From an uncultured Halieaceae bacterium (lineage in GTDB: Bacteria; Pseudomonadota; Gammaproteobacteria; Pseudomonadales; Halieaceae), in NCBI GenBank assembly GCA_913031575.1, contig CAJWEV010000010.1, positions 1 through 54,526 on the forward strand: a stretch of DNA of 54,526 nucleotides. Reading direction: 5' to 3'. The position numbers were made by a program, and so were the translations under genes. Shown here one piece after another: positions 26,979-35,691 of the stretch. The notes below the pieces were generated by a model, which did no database searches, had not been told where the DNA came from, and saw only the letters and a program-made list of their open reading frames with translations. Every line of letters begins with the position of its first letter. Position 1 is the stretch's first letter.

Positions 26979-28805
26979 GTAGGCACGCTCCTGTACGGTG
27001 TCAGGTCTGCGGGTATCTACATCGCCGCCTAGTGCTAGCTTGTCGAGTAGTGAGTGTCTCGGCGTTGGCACCTCGAGGACACGCACGTAATAAAAAGCGG
27101 CCACCGCAGGATCAAACTCAGGGTCGCGCCACTCGGATGTCAACGTAGCAGCGCCGGCATCGTTGCTCCAGGTGCCGGCCTCCAGATCAACCGTATTCGG
27201 CACTGGACGTAAGGATCCGTCTACCTGCAATCGATCTGGGGAGGACCACGCGATATCAAAGATTTGCTCGTTTGCCTCACCGGCCTCATCAACCCAGCCT
27301 TTCACTATCTGGATCCGATCCAATGTGCCTGATTTCGGATCAGCCATTGCGTGCACCAGGAAAACAGGCGCATTGCCCTCTTTTTGATAGAGTTCGCCTC
27401 CCATGGGTACGGCACCGCTGCTCGCATAAGGAAAGGGCGACGCCTCCAGCGCAGAGGCGTCTAAGTTATAACCGCCGTAAAATCGTAACCCTATACGCGA
27501 CCCTGTCGTCGCATAGGTTTCACGACGCTTCATCGCCTGCATGATGGATTCCCGAGTATTTTCCTCGGCCCACACAGCCGCTAAACCCTGAGCACCCATC
27601 GCCCAACCAAACGAGCTGTTTGCATTATCCGACCACCCCACTCGTTTTAGAGAAGGCCGGGAGTCAGTAGCGAACTTTCCGTGAAAATTATTTTCCTCAG
27701 CCGCAGACAAACCAGTATGAGAATCCGTTGATCCGATGACGCCAAATTGATACGGATTTAGGCCGATTTCGCGCTCAATCTGCATCCCTCTTACCAATGC
27801 AGATCGAATAAAATCCCCAACTTGCGGCTTGTACTCTGTCCAATCGCGCTGAATGTAGTAAGGGTAATCCTCAAAATCAGCAAACAGATCATTCGGTGAC
27901 AATAGGGGATGTGTTTCGGAGTCGCCTTTATATTGAGTTATTTCAACAATGGGCTCCCAGCGGCGCCTCATCTCGGCGTACTCCACACCAATGGGCTCGT
28001 TGCGCATAGTAATGGTGTCGAACATGGCGCCTTTTGAAATGTTAGAGTTGTGAGGAATTGCGATGAAGTTACCACCCGTTGCTTTGCTTGTTTTCTCTAG
28101 CCACTGCCACAAATCTTGTGGGTAGCGGCTATCGTCGAAGCCAAATGGTTGAAACGTCTTCACTGCGTCACTATCGAGGTCAGTCATAACCACTCTGTGC
28201 AAATTCGCGCCGCCGGGAATCAAACTGTATTCCCAGCCCAAAATCGCCGAGAAGGTTCCTGGTACGTTATTGGCGGCCGCAGCATCGGCTGTCTCATGCC
28301 AAGCCTTGTATTCCACCGAGGGTATCTGAGGAAATACTGACGTAGCTGCATCAAAGGCTTCAATTGCTTCCTGGGGAGTATCGTATGGATCCGGCAACTG
28401 ACTAACGAAGAAATTTCGACCCTCACCCTTACTGATCGCATCTCTGATCAAATACTGGCCGTACCACAATCGCAATTTTTGCCAAATACTCATCCCCTGC
28501 GTTGGTAACCCAGCCTCATAAAGTTGGCGAACACTTCCCAGGTACTCGGCGTGATCAGATATGACCAAAAAATCCAGTGGCGTTCCTATTTGTACCCTTG
28601 CTTTATGTCCTGGGTGCTCGACTGGAAGCCCACGGGCAAAGCGATATGCTCTGTCAGGGCCCACAGAAAAGTTTTGATTTGTAAAGGCATCGAAAGATAA
28701 ATTCGTGTGGAGGTGCGTATCACCCCACAAAATTTGCTTTTCCGTGGCCCATGCTTGGGCACATAAGAGCGCAGACAAAATGCCCGCGGCTACGCGTATT
28801 TTCAT
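26946..28805 (-). CDS. Exported DUF3604 (PHP-like) protein
   Basis: Probably periplasmic protein of about 619 residues of the DUF3604 family. ATG 28805 has GAGG nine bases upstream and opens a signal peptide (IRVAAGILSALLCAQAWA). Metal-binding motifs of a PHP-like fold are visible: WGDTHLHTNLSFDAF, FLVISDHAEYLG, IPHNSNISKG and GSTDSHTGLSA. These suggest a metal-dependent phosphoesterase or related hydrolase, but no substrate is established to my knowledge. It lies 32 bases after the crotonase and forms one unit with it and an acyl-CoA ligase, which links it to uptake or activation of an organic acid. Confidence 0.85.
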   Translation of the reverse strand: MKIRVAAGILSALLCAQAWATEKQILWGDTHLHTNLSFDAFTNQNFSVGPDRAYRFARGLPVEHPGHKARVQIGTPLDFLVISDHAEYLGSVRQLYEAGLPTQGMSIWQKLRLWYGQYLIRDAISKGEGRNFFVSQLPDPYDTPQEAIEAFDAATSVFPQIPSVEYKAWHETADAAAANNVPGTFSAILGWEYSLIPGGANLHRVVMTDLDSDAVKTFQPFGFDDSRYPQDLWQWLEKTSKATGGNFIAIPHNSNISKGAMFDTITMRNEPIGVEYAEMRRRWEPIVEITQYKGDSETHPLLSPNDLFADFEDYPYYIQRDWTEYKPQVGDFIRSALVRGMQIEREIGLNPYQFGVIGSTDSHTGLSAAEENNFHGKFATDSRPSLKRVGWSDNANSSFGWAMGAQGLAAVWAEENTRESIMQAMKRRETYATTGSRIGLRFYGGYNLDASALEASPFPYASSGAVPMGGELYQKEGNAPVFLVHAMADPKSGTLDRIQIVKGWVDEAGEANEQIFDIAWSSPDRLQVDGSLRPVPNTVDLEAGTWSNDAGAATLTSEWRDPEFDPAVAAFYYVRVLEVPTPRHSLLDKLALGGDVDTRRPDTVQERAYSSPIWYRPNE

Positions 28806-28837
28806 TGTTATTGTCCTCATTAAGACGCCGATTTCAC

Positions 28838-29626
28838 CTAGCGACCTTTCCACTCAGGCTTTTGCTTATTGAAGAAGGAAATAACAGCGTTTTTGGCGTC
28901 TTCACTATCAATGCAAATGGCCTGTAGCTCGGCCTCTTTAGAAATCGTTTCATCGAGGGTGTGCGTTTGACCAAAACTTACAGCAGCTTTGGTGTAGCTC
29001 AGCGCAAGTGGCGATCTATCGGCCACTTCTTTAGCGTAAGCGATACCGTCCTCACGAAGTGATTCGTCGGAGAACACCCTGTTGACCATACCCATCGCCA
29101 TAGCCTTCTCCGAGCTCAACTTTTCTCCCAGTGCCATGAGTTCATAAGCGCGTTTGGTTCCAACTAGTCGGGGAATCAACCAAGTTGCTCCACCATCTGG
29201 CACCAGGCCGATAGCCGAGAAGGGTTGGTATAAATAAGCGCTCTCTCCCATACAGGCTAAGTCGCAAGCCATAGCGTAGGAGTAGGCAATACCAGCACAA
29301 GGACCATTGATCACCGCTATCCAGGGCTTTGAGCTGTTATAAATAGCAAGCACACCGGGCTTATACTCATAATTCAGATCACTCTCTACCGACTTACCGT
29401 TGGCCATCCCGTCTCCCTCCGACAGGTCTGCGCCTGCGCTAAACGCGCGTCCATTGCCTGTAAGCACCACGGCCCTGACTGATTCATCGAGATTGGCCGC
29501 TATTGCAGCCTCTGCAATTTCACGCCGCAGGGCAATGTTGAAGGTATTCATTTTTTCGGGGCGATTGAGCGCAATGACCATTACGCTGCCATCTTGAGTC
29601 AACTCAAGCGTCTCATACTGACTCAT
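28838..29626 (-). CDS. Enoyl-CoA hydratase/isomerase (PaaG-like crotonase)
   Basis: Crotonase-fold enzyme of 262 residues. ATG 29626 has GGAG seven bases upstream; the in-frame extension to 29680 has no support. The CoA-binding segment GRAFSAGADLSEGD and the oxyanion stretch NGPCAGIAYSYAMACDLA are present. At the position of the first catalytic Glu of enoyl-CoA hydratases there is none, while Asp144 sits in IGLVPDGGATWLIPRL, which resembles PaaG-type isomerases. It is therefore perhaps an isomerase rather than a hydratase. It lies between an acyl-CoA ligase and DUF3604 in one operon. Confidence 0.88.
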   Translation of the reverse strand: MSQYETLELTQDGSVMVIALNRPEKMNTFNIALRREIAEAAIAANLDESVRAVVLTGNGRAFSAGADLSEGDGMANGKSVESDLNYEYKPGVLAIYNSSKPWIAVINGPCAGIAYSYAMACDLACMGESAYLYQPFSAIGLVPDGGATWLIPRLVGTKRAYELMALGEKLSSEKAMAMGMVNRVFSDESLREDGIAYAKEVADRSPLALSYTKAAVSFGQTHTLDETISKEAELQAICIDSEDAKNAVISFFNKQKPEWKGR

Positions 29627-29686
29627 AATTATGCTCCGTTTTGCTGGTATACCCTCTAGGGCATTTGCTGTTTGAATCAAGGGTGT

Positions 29687-31396
29687 TCAGTCTGCGGATG
29701 CTGGATCGAGTACTTCACGAAGCTCCCGCTTCAAGAACTTCCCGTTAGCATTTCGTGGAAGTGGTTCCGCCAAGAACCAAATGTACCTGGGCACCTTGAA
29801 AGCTGCTAGGCGTGTAGACAGATGCTCGCGAAGACCCGATGCATCCAACATGGCACCGTCTTTCACGTGAATTGCTACACCAACTTCCTCGCCCAGTCGT
29901 TCGTCCGGCACAGCGAATGCGACGCATTCGAGGACCGCCGGATGATCGAAGACCGCGAATTCTACTTCGGCACCATAGATGTTCTCGCCACCTCTGAGGA
30001 TCATATCTTTCGCGCGATCCACCAAGTACAAGAATCCCTCTTCATCAAAGTAGCCAATGTCACCAGTGTGCAACCAGCCATCAACAATTGTCTCGGCGGT
30101 GGCCTCGGGGCGGTTCAAATAGCCCTTAATTACCGCCGCGCCTTTGACACAAATTTCTCCCATCTCTCCCACGGGAAGATCCTTTCCATTTTCGTCAATC
30201 ACTTTGCCGTCAAAAGTGGGCGCCAGGTAGCCGCAACTAGACGGGCGCTCTACGAATACGTCCCCAGCAATATAGGTGATGATCCCGCAGACTTCGGTCA
30301 TACCATAGCCCTGCGCTGGTCTCGCTTTTTTAGTGACCGCATCCACCTTTTTCACAAGATCCGGCTGAACCGCCGCACCACCACCACCCATGCTTGCGAG
30401 GCTAGAGGTGTCGTAATCGTTAAAATAAGGATGCGTCAATAGCTCCCGCGTCATCATGGGGACCGCGCTAAGCATGTTTACGCTCTCTGCCTCGATGAGT
30501 TTTAACGCCTCGAGCGTATCCCATTTGTACATGAGGACAAATCGGTTTCCAGCCAACGTCCCTGCTTGGACTGAACAGTTGTTTGCTGTTACGTGGAACA
30601 GTGGCGTAGCAATCAAGGAGGTTGCTGGGGGTGGCGATTGCACGTCGACTTCGCTACCGCCTTCAGATTTCGAAAGCGCCGATGCCGTCGCGAAGGCCCG
30701 CCCCATTGACACCACGTTCAATACATTGGTGATGCACCCACGGTTCGTTAATTGCGCTCCTTTAGGCCGGCCGGTCGTACCTGAGGTGTAAAAAATACAG
30801 GCGACGCTGTCGGGGTCGATGTCAATCGTAGGTAGCTGAGCACCCTCAACCATTGCCGAGTGAAAGTCGGTGGCTGCAACGGGCGAGTTAGGCTCACGCA
30901 CAGAGACCACCTTGATATCGGTATATTTCTCCTGAATTTGCGCAAAAGCCTCTAATCGACGATCGTCTGCGATCAATACTTTGGGCCTCGAATCATTGAG
31001 GGCATAATCCATTTCATCCGCCACCCACCAAGCGTTCATACCCACAATGGCCGCCCCAATACTATTAACCGCCCAATGCGCCATCATCCACTCCGGATAA
31101 TTGCGCATGGCAATCGCCACATGATCTCCGGGGCCCACACCCTGCTCCATCAACCAACCGCCGAATTCCGCGACTAACTTGGCAGTTTGCGCGTAGGTCC
31201 AGCGTTCATCATTGTAGATTAAGTATTCCGCATCCCCATGACCGATCGACAATGCCCAGAGATCGCGCATCGAACCCGGGGCCTGAGCAAAGGCTTTGAC
31301 AGGCACGCCATCGCGCTCGATCGTGGTTAACTCGAGCAACCCACCAGGCGCCGTGGTCATCTCAAGAGCTTCTTTGAATTGGGCTACAACAGACAT
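29687..31396 (-). CDS. AMP-dependent acyl-CoA ligase (first of two)
   Basis: Activates a carboxylic acid to its CoA thioester via an acyl-adenylate; about 569 residues from ATG 31396 (MSVVAQFKEAL). A TTG-led extension to 31444 is unlikely. Motifs are A3 YTSGTTGRPKGAQLTNRG, A5-like QGYGMTEVCG, the hinge VDRAKDMILRGGENIYGAEV, and C-terminal Lys in LPRNANGKFLKREL. Substrate class cannot be told; medium or long-chain fatty acids or ring acids are possible. It heads the operon ligase-crotonase-DUF3604 and diverges from the phosphotransferase gene. Confidence 0.9.
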   Translation of the reverse strand: MSVVAQFKEALEMTTAPGGLLELTTIERDGVPVKAFAQAPGSMRDLWALSIGHGDAEYLIYNDERWTYAQTAKLVAEFGGWLMEQGVGPGDHVAIAMRNYPEWMMAHWAVNSIGAAIVGMNAWWVADEMDYALNDSRPKVLIADDRRLEAFAQIQEKYTDIKVVSVREPNSPVAATDFHSAMVEGAQLPTIDIDPDSVACIFYTSGTTGRPKGAQLTNRGCITNVLNVVSMGRAFATASALSKSEGGSEVDVQSPPPATSLIATPLFHVTANNCSVQAGTLAGNRFVLMYKWDTLEALKLIEAESVNMLSAVPMMTRELLTHPYFNDYDTSSLASMGGGGAAVQPDLVKKVDAVTKKARPAQGYGMTEVCGIITYIAGDVFVERPSSCGYLAPTFDGKVIDENGKDLPVGEMGEICVKGAAVIKGYLNRPEATAETIVDGWLHTGDIGYFDEEGFLYLVDRAKDMILRGGENIYGAEVEFAVFDHPAVLECVAFAVPDERLGEEVGVAIHVKDGAMLDASGLREHLSTRLAAFKVPRYIWFLAEPLPRNANGKFLKRELREVLDPASAD

Positions 31397-31557
31397 AACG
31401 TATTCATCTCCGAACAACTTGTGCTTATCGTTATTAGCCGCCAAGGCGGTCGCACGCGTTTACTCACTCTGGTTTGCGAGTCGCAATACCAGCGTGTATA
31501 ACGCACCCAAGAACAATACTGAATCGGTAAGCACTTAGCTACATTGGTGATCAAAAA

Positions 31558-32571
31558 ATGGCGCAGGGACTCGACTTAACGCATTTAGATCAATGGATAC
31601 GAGACCATGTGCCCGCCTTCGAGGGCGATCTCAAAGCGGAAAAATTCGCCGGTGGGCAATCGAACCCAACATTTAAGTTAACGGCCGGCGAGAACAGCTA
31701 CGTCCTTCGTCGCAAGCCCATGGGAACATTGCTAGCGTCGGCGCACGCCGTTGACAGAGAGTTCAAGGTTTTATCTGCGCTGGCGCCGACAAATGTACCA
31801 GTACCCAAACCTGTCACTCTGTGCGAGGACGATTCCGTTATCGGTTCGATGTTTTACATAATGGAATACCTTGAAGGGCGTGTCTTTTGGGACCCCGCTT
31901 TACCAGAGGTATCGGATCAGGATCGTGCAGCCATTTACGATCAGATGAATCAGGTGATGGCAGATATGCACAGTGTGGATATCCACCAGGTTGGCCTGAG
32001 TGACTATGGCAAGCCAGGTAATTACTTCGAGCGTCAGATCGGACGGTGGGAAAAACAATACCGGGCCGCAGAGACGGAAACGATTCCCGAAATGGAAAAG
32101 CTCATCGATTGGCTACCTCGGAACATGCCGATAGATGATGGCCGTGTCTCACTGGTGCACGGCGACTATCGATTGGACAATTTGATCTTTCATCCCTCGG
32201 AGCCGCATATTATCGGCGTCCTAGACTGGGAACTATCGACTCTAGGTCACCCGCTCGCCGATCTCGCTTACCAGCTTATGGCGTGGCAGTTCCCACGCGA
32301 AGCCGGCATTAACGGTCTTGCCGGGCTTTCTCGCGGCGTTTTAAACATCCCAGATGATGAGAGTTACATCCGGCTATACTGCGAACGCACAGGACAGCCT
32401 GGTATCGAAGACTGGAATTTTTATATGGCCTTTTGCTTCTTTCGACTAGCCTCAATAACACAAGGCATCAGAAAGCGGGCTTTAATCGGTACAGCATCAA
32501 GCCCTGAAGCCGAAGCAAAAGCGGCAATGGTAGGTCCTTTGTCCACCATGGGCGCTGCTTACACCGACTAG
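31558..32571 (+). CDS. APH-type phosphotransferase family protein (ACAD10-like)
   Basis: Protein-kinase-fold enzyme of 337 residues. Features: AGGQSNPTFKLTAGENSYVL (nucleotide loop), LRRKP, the Brenner-type catalytic motif LVHGDYRLDNLIFHP, and IGVLDWELSTLGHPLADLAY with the metal-binding Asp. This branch is commonly encoded beside acyl-CoA dehydrogenases and ligases and is related to the N-terminal kinase part of human ACAD10/11, which phosphorylates 4-hydroxyacyl-CoA. A role in hydroxyacyl-CoA breakdown is an inference from family and neighbours. No acyl-CoA dehydrogenase is present in the window. Confidence 0.85.
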   Translation: MAQGLDLTHLDQWIRDHVPAFEGDLKAEKFAGGQSNPTFKLTAGENSYVLRRKPMGTLLASAHAVDREFKVLSALAPTNVPVPKPVTLCEDDSVIGSMFYIMEYLEGRVFWDPALPEVSDQDRAAIYDQMNQVMADMHSVDIHQVGLSDYGKPGNYFERQIGRWEKQYRAAETETIPEMEKLIDWLPRNMPIDDGRVSLVHGDYRLDNLIFHPSEPHIIGVLDWELSTLGHPLADLAYQLMAWQFPREAGINGLAGLSRGVLNIPDDESYIRLYCERTGQPGIEDWNFYMAFCFFRLASITQGIRKRALIGTASSPEAEAKAAMVGPLSTMGAAYTD

Positions 32572-32591
32572 TCTGACGCTCCTTGGAAAAA

Positions 32592-32640
32592 TGTGGCTAA
32601 GCCACAGCAGTGCCAGCTCAGGCCAAAAACTTGCCCTGAG
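32592..32640 (+). other. Two consecutive hairpins before the permease gene
   Basis: TGTGGC (32592-32597) pairs with GCCACA (32601-32606) around TAA. CTCAGG (32617-32622) pairs with CCTGAG (32635-32640). Neither is followed by a T-run. They lie in the 97-base spacer between the phosphotransferase and GntP genes and may be a processing or stability element. Confidence 0.35.
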
Positions 32641-32668
32641 TCTCACCAACGAAACATAAGGAATACGC

Positions 32669-34030
32669 ATGGAGATTTTTGGCTATCTGGGACTTCTTGG
32701 CAGCGTTGCCTTACTGATATGGATGGCTCTGCGCGGTGTGGAAATTATGTTCGCGGCGATATTGAGTTCGCTCTTCGTCATCATTTCAAACACCATGCCC
32801 CTCGCAGATTCACTGGTAAACGGCTTTGCGGGCGGACCATTAGGCGCTTTTACCTTCGCCGGTAAGTTCTTCTTCCTATTTGCCGCTGGCGCCATATTTG
32901 GCAGGGCTATGGGAGACAGCGGCGCAGCGGCGAGCATCGCCATGGCGTTAGTAAAGAAACTAGGGGCAGATAGAGCACTAGTCATTACTACGTTGGCCTG
33001 TGCCGCACTGACTTACGGCGGCGTCGTTGTCTTCGTCGTTATCTTTGCCGTTTATCCCTTGGGTCTACAATTACTTAAAGAAGCTGATATTCCCAAGCGG
33101 TTGTTCTGCGCCGCACTGGCCTTAGGGGCCGGAACCTTCACCCTCACCGCGCTACCGGGAACTCCTTCGATTCACAATGCGATATCGGCCTCTGCACTAG
33201 GCACCAGCTTGACTGCGGCGCCACTTCTCAGTTTTTTAGCCGCCGCGGTTATGGTTAGCTTGGGTCTCTGGTACCTCGAGCATCAACGTGCGATTGCAAA
33301 AGCGGCTGGAGAAGGCTTTGTTCCGGGACCACGCGATGTGATTCAGGACAGCAGCGATGCCAATCTCCCACCCTGGCAGGCCGCTGTCTTCCCACTCATT
33401 GTCGTAATTGGGCTTATCGTCTTGCCGCGACTAATCAGCCCAGAGTCGGGATCGCTCGCTGACCTAATGCAATTCGCCGCATCGCAGCCAATCATGTGGC
33501 CCAGCATTTCGCTAGCCATGGGCACAATGTTGTGCCTGGGACTATTCAGCAATATTCGAAAAACAGGCTTTACGACCCTAGGTAATGGTACTAACGACTC
33601 ACTGATGCCGATGCTCAACAGCGCGGCGATCATTGGTTATGGCGGTGTTGTGGTGCAGACAGCGGGATTTCAGCAATTTGGTGATCTTGTACTCAACTCA
33701 GGTCTACCGCCCCTGCTGTCCCTATTTGGTTCGATTAGCGTCATTTCAGCCATTACCGGATCGGCATCCGGTGGTCTGCAGATCTTCATGCAAACCATGG
33801 CACAAGATTATGTCGCCATGGGCTTAGATCCTGAGGTCGTTCACCGAGTGGCTACCGTGGCAGCTGGTGGCTTTGATTCGCTGCCACACTGTGGTGCAGT
33901 CGTTACTATGCTCACCATAACGCAGTTGACTCATAAGGAAGCGTATCGAGACACCGGCATCATCACAGTCGTTATCCCCGTCATCGCCACACTGACCATT
34001 ATGGCTGCAGCGAGCTTGGGACTGCGCTAG
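32669..34030 (+). CDS. GntP-family organic-acid permease
   Basis: Inner-membrane symporter of 453 residues with about 12 hydrophobic segments. GAIFGRAMGDSGAAASIA, TYGGVVVFVVIFAVYPLG, LTALPGTPSIHNAI and the late GGFDSLPHCGAVVTMLTI are typical of GntP-type transporters of gluconate and small hydroxy- or keto-acids. AAGGA six bases before the ATG. It follows the phosphotransferase on the same strand and ends at a bidirectional terminator facing an acyl-CoA ligase. The context suggests it imports the acid the ligases activate; this is inference. Confidence 0.88.
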   Translation: MEIFGYLGLLGSVALLIWMALRGVEIMFAAILSSLFVIISNTMPLADSLVNGFAGGPLGAFTFAGKFFFLFAAGAIFGRAMGDSGAAASIAMALVKKLGADRALVITTLACAALTYGGVVVFVVIFAVYPLGLQLLKEADIPKRLFCAALALGAGTFTLTALPGTPSIHNAISASALGTSLTAAPLLSFLAAAVMVSLGLWYLEHQRAIAKAAGEGFVPGPRDVIQDSSDANLPPWQAAVFPLIVVIGLIVLPRLISPESGSLADLMQFAASQPIMWPSISLAMGTMLCLGLFSNIRKTGFTTLGNGTNDSLMPMLNSAAIIGYGGVVVQTAGFQQFGDLVLNSGLPPLLSLFGSISVISAITGSASGGLQIFMQTMAQDYVAMGLDPEVVHRVATVAAGGFDSLPHCGAVVTMLTITQLTHKEAYRDTGIITVVIPVIATLTIMAAASLGLR

Positions 34031-34043
34031 CGCCTCGGATATG

Positions 34044-34073
34044 AAAAAAAGGGCAGCCATCGCTGCCCTTTTT
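34044..34073. terminator. Bidirectional rho-independent terminator
   Basis: GGGCAGC (34051-34057) and GCTGCCC (34062-34068) form a perfect 7-base stem with loop CATC. It is flanked by seven A residues on the left and five T residues on the right, so it can stop both the permease transcript (plus) and the convergent ligase transcript (minus). Confidence 0.85.
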
Positions 34074-34084
34074 ATTGGATGGTT

Positions 34085-35602
34085 TTATTTATAGGAATCC
34101 ATCAAATGGCGCTTGTAGAGCTTGCCGTTATCCATTCGCGGTAACTGCTCCATGAAATCAATCGATCGTGGCACCTTTAATGAGGCGAGACGTTCCTTCA
34201 TCCACAAGGTGAGGTCCTCTGCGGTTTCAGTCGACGCGTCGCCGTGATCCATCAACTGCACAACGGCCTTAACCTCCTCACCAAACTCTTCATTCGGTAT
34301 GCCGAATACCGCGACGTCAGCGACTTTTGGATGTGTTACAAGTAGACCCTCTATTTCAGCGGGGTACACGTTAACCCCCCCTGTAATGATCATGAAGTTC
34401 TTTCGATCGGTGAGATAGAGGTAACCCTCCTCATCCAAATAACCCATATCGCCAACAGTTCCCCAACCTCTGGAGTCGAAGGCTTCGTCAGTCTTCCCGG
34501 GTTCGTCGAAGTATTCGAAGCGCGCTACCTCGGCAAAGTAGATTTGACCCACCTCGCCGACGGGCAACTCTTGGAGGTTATCGTCGAGAATTTTGGGAAT
34601 ACCAGTCAGTGGTCGGCCCACCGACCCCGGATGTTCAAGCCAATCCTCAGAGTCGATAAGGGTGAAACCAACACCTTCGCTGGACGAGTAATACTCGCAA
34701 ATAACGGGACCCCACCAATCAATCATCTGGCGTTTAATATCGATAGGACAGGGTGCTGCCGCATGAATGGCGCGTTGCATACTGGAGACGTCGTATTTCG
34801 ATCTACGCTCCTCGGGCAGTTTCAGCATGCGAATAAACATGACAGGTACCCACTGGCTATGGGTCGCCTTGTGGCGTTCTATGAGGGCTAGCGCCTGCTC
34901 GGGATCAAAGCGCTCCATGATTACCGAGGTGCCACCCTGTATCAGATTCAGCGTGTTGTAGTGCAGCGGCGCAGCGTGATAAAGCGGTGCCGGCGAGAGA
35001 TAAATGGTGTCCGTGTTAAAGCCGTAGTACGTGCCTGCAAGTTTAAGCGGGTGTGGTGCATCCAAATCAATGTTTTCAGGCGCTCGAAAGACACCCTTGG
35101 GTTTCCCGGTCGTTCCGGACGAATACAGCATGGGGACGCCAAGACTTTGATCCGCAATGGGCTCTGATAACTGCCGCGCCAAGGTTGAATGCCAATCGAC
35201 AAATCCTGCTCTTTCGCCACCGACGATGAAGCAATGCTCTAATGCCGGTGCTTGCGCTGCGGCTTCTGCGGCAACGTCCGCTAGCGAGGCAGATGCAATA
35301 AATAATTTCGCTCGGCAGTTGTTGATGATGTAGGCCGTCTCATCTTTTTTCAGATGAGTACTAATCGGCGTGAAAACAACACCAGCTCGCATACAACCGA
35401 ACATGATCTCCATAAACTCTCGGCAGTTTTTCATCATCATGGCGATGTGCTGCCCCGGCAGAACGCCAGATTCTCGCAGTAGCTGAGCTACTTGATTAGC
35501 AATGGCATCCAGTTCGCCAAAGGTTACTGTCTCCCCCGATGACCCCATGATGAAGGCGGGCTTATCCGGGGTCGCAATTGCATGATCGGTAATAGTGGGC
35601 AT
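34085..35602 (-). CDS. AMP-dependent acyl-CoA ligase (second of two)
   Basis: 505-residue acyl-CoA ligase, different in length and sequence from the one at 29687. A3 motif LYSSGTTGKPKGVFRAPENI, A5-like CEYYSSSEGVGFT, hinge LTDRKNFMIITGGVNVYPAE, and Lys near the end in LPRMDNGKLYKRHL. This type is often annotated as fatty-acid or bile-acid CoA ligase. It is transcribed convergently to the permease, sharing its terminator, and diverges from the aminotransferase. Two ligases in one cluster suggest two acids or two steps. Confidence 0.9.
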   Translation of the reverse strand: MPTITDHAIATPDKPAFIMGSSGETVTFGELDAIANQVAQLLRESGVLPGQHIAMMMKNCREFMEIMFGCMRAGVVFTPISTHLKKDETAYIINNCRAKLFIASASLADVAAEAAAQAPALEHCFIVGGERAGFVDWHSTLARQLSEPIADQSLGVPMLYSSGTTGKPKGVFRAPENIDLDAPHPLKLAGTYYGFNTDTIYLSPAPLYHAAPLHYNTLNLIQGGTSVIMERFDPEQALALIERHKATHSQWVPVMFIRMLKLPEERRSKYDVSSMQRAIHAAAPCPIDIKRQMIDWWGPVICEYYSSSEGVGFTLIDSEDWLEHPGSVGRPLTGIPKILDDNLQELPVGEVGQIYFAEVARFEYFDEPGKTDEAFDSRGWGTVGDMGYLDEEGYLYLTDRKNFMIITGGVNVYPAEIEGLLVTHPKVADVAVFGIPNEEFGEEVKAVVQLMDHGDASTETAEDLTLWMKERLASLKVPRSIDFMEQLPRMDNGKLYKRHLMDSYK

Positions 35603-35691
35603 GTCTCTTTTTCCTTTTTATAGACTGCTCTACTCCAGTACTATAAGGCGTTCTTTGAATGTGACAAGAGACGGGAAAAACAAAGGACACT

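Noticed and set aside
29822-30442. Plus-strand frame of 206 codons antisense to the first acyl-CoA ligase
   Set aside because: The opposite strand carries all ligase motifs in frame; no ribosome binding site or recognisable domain.
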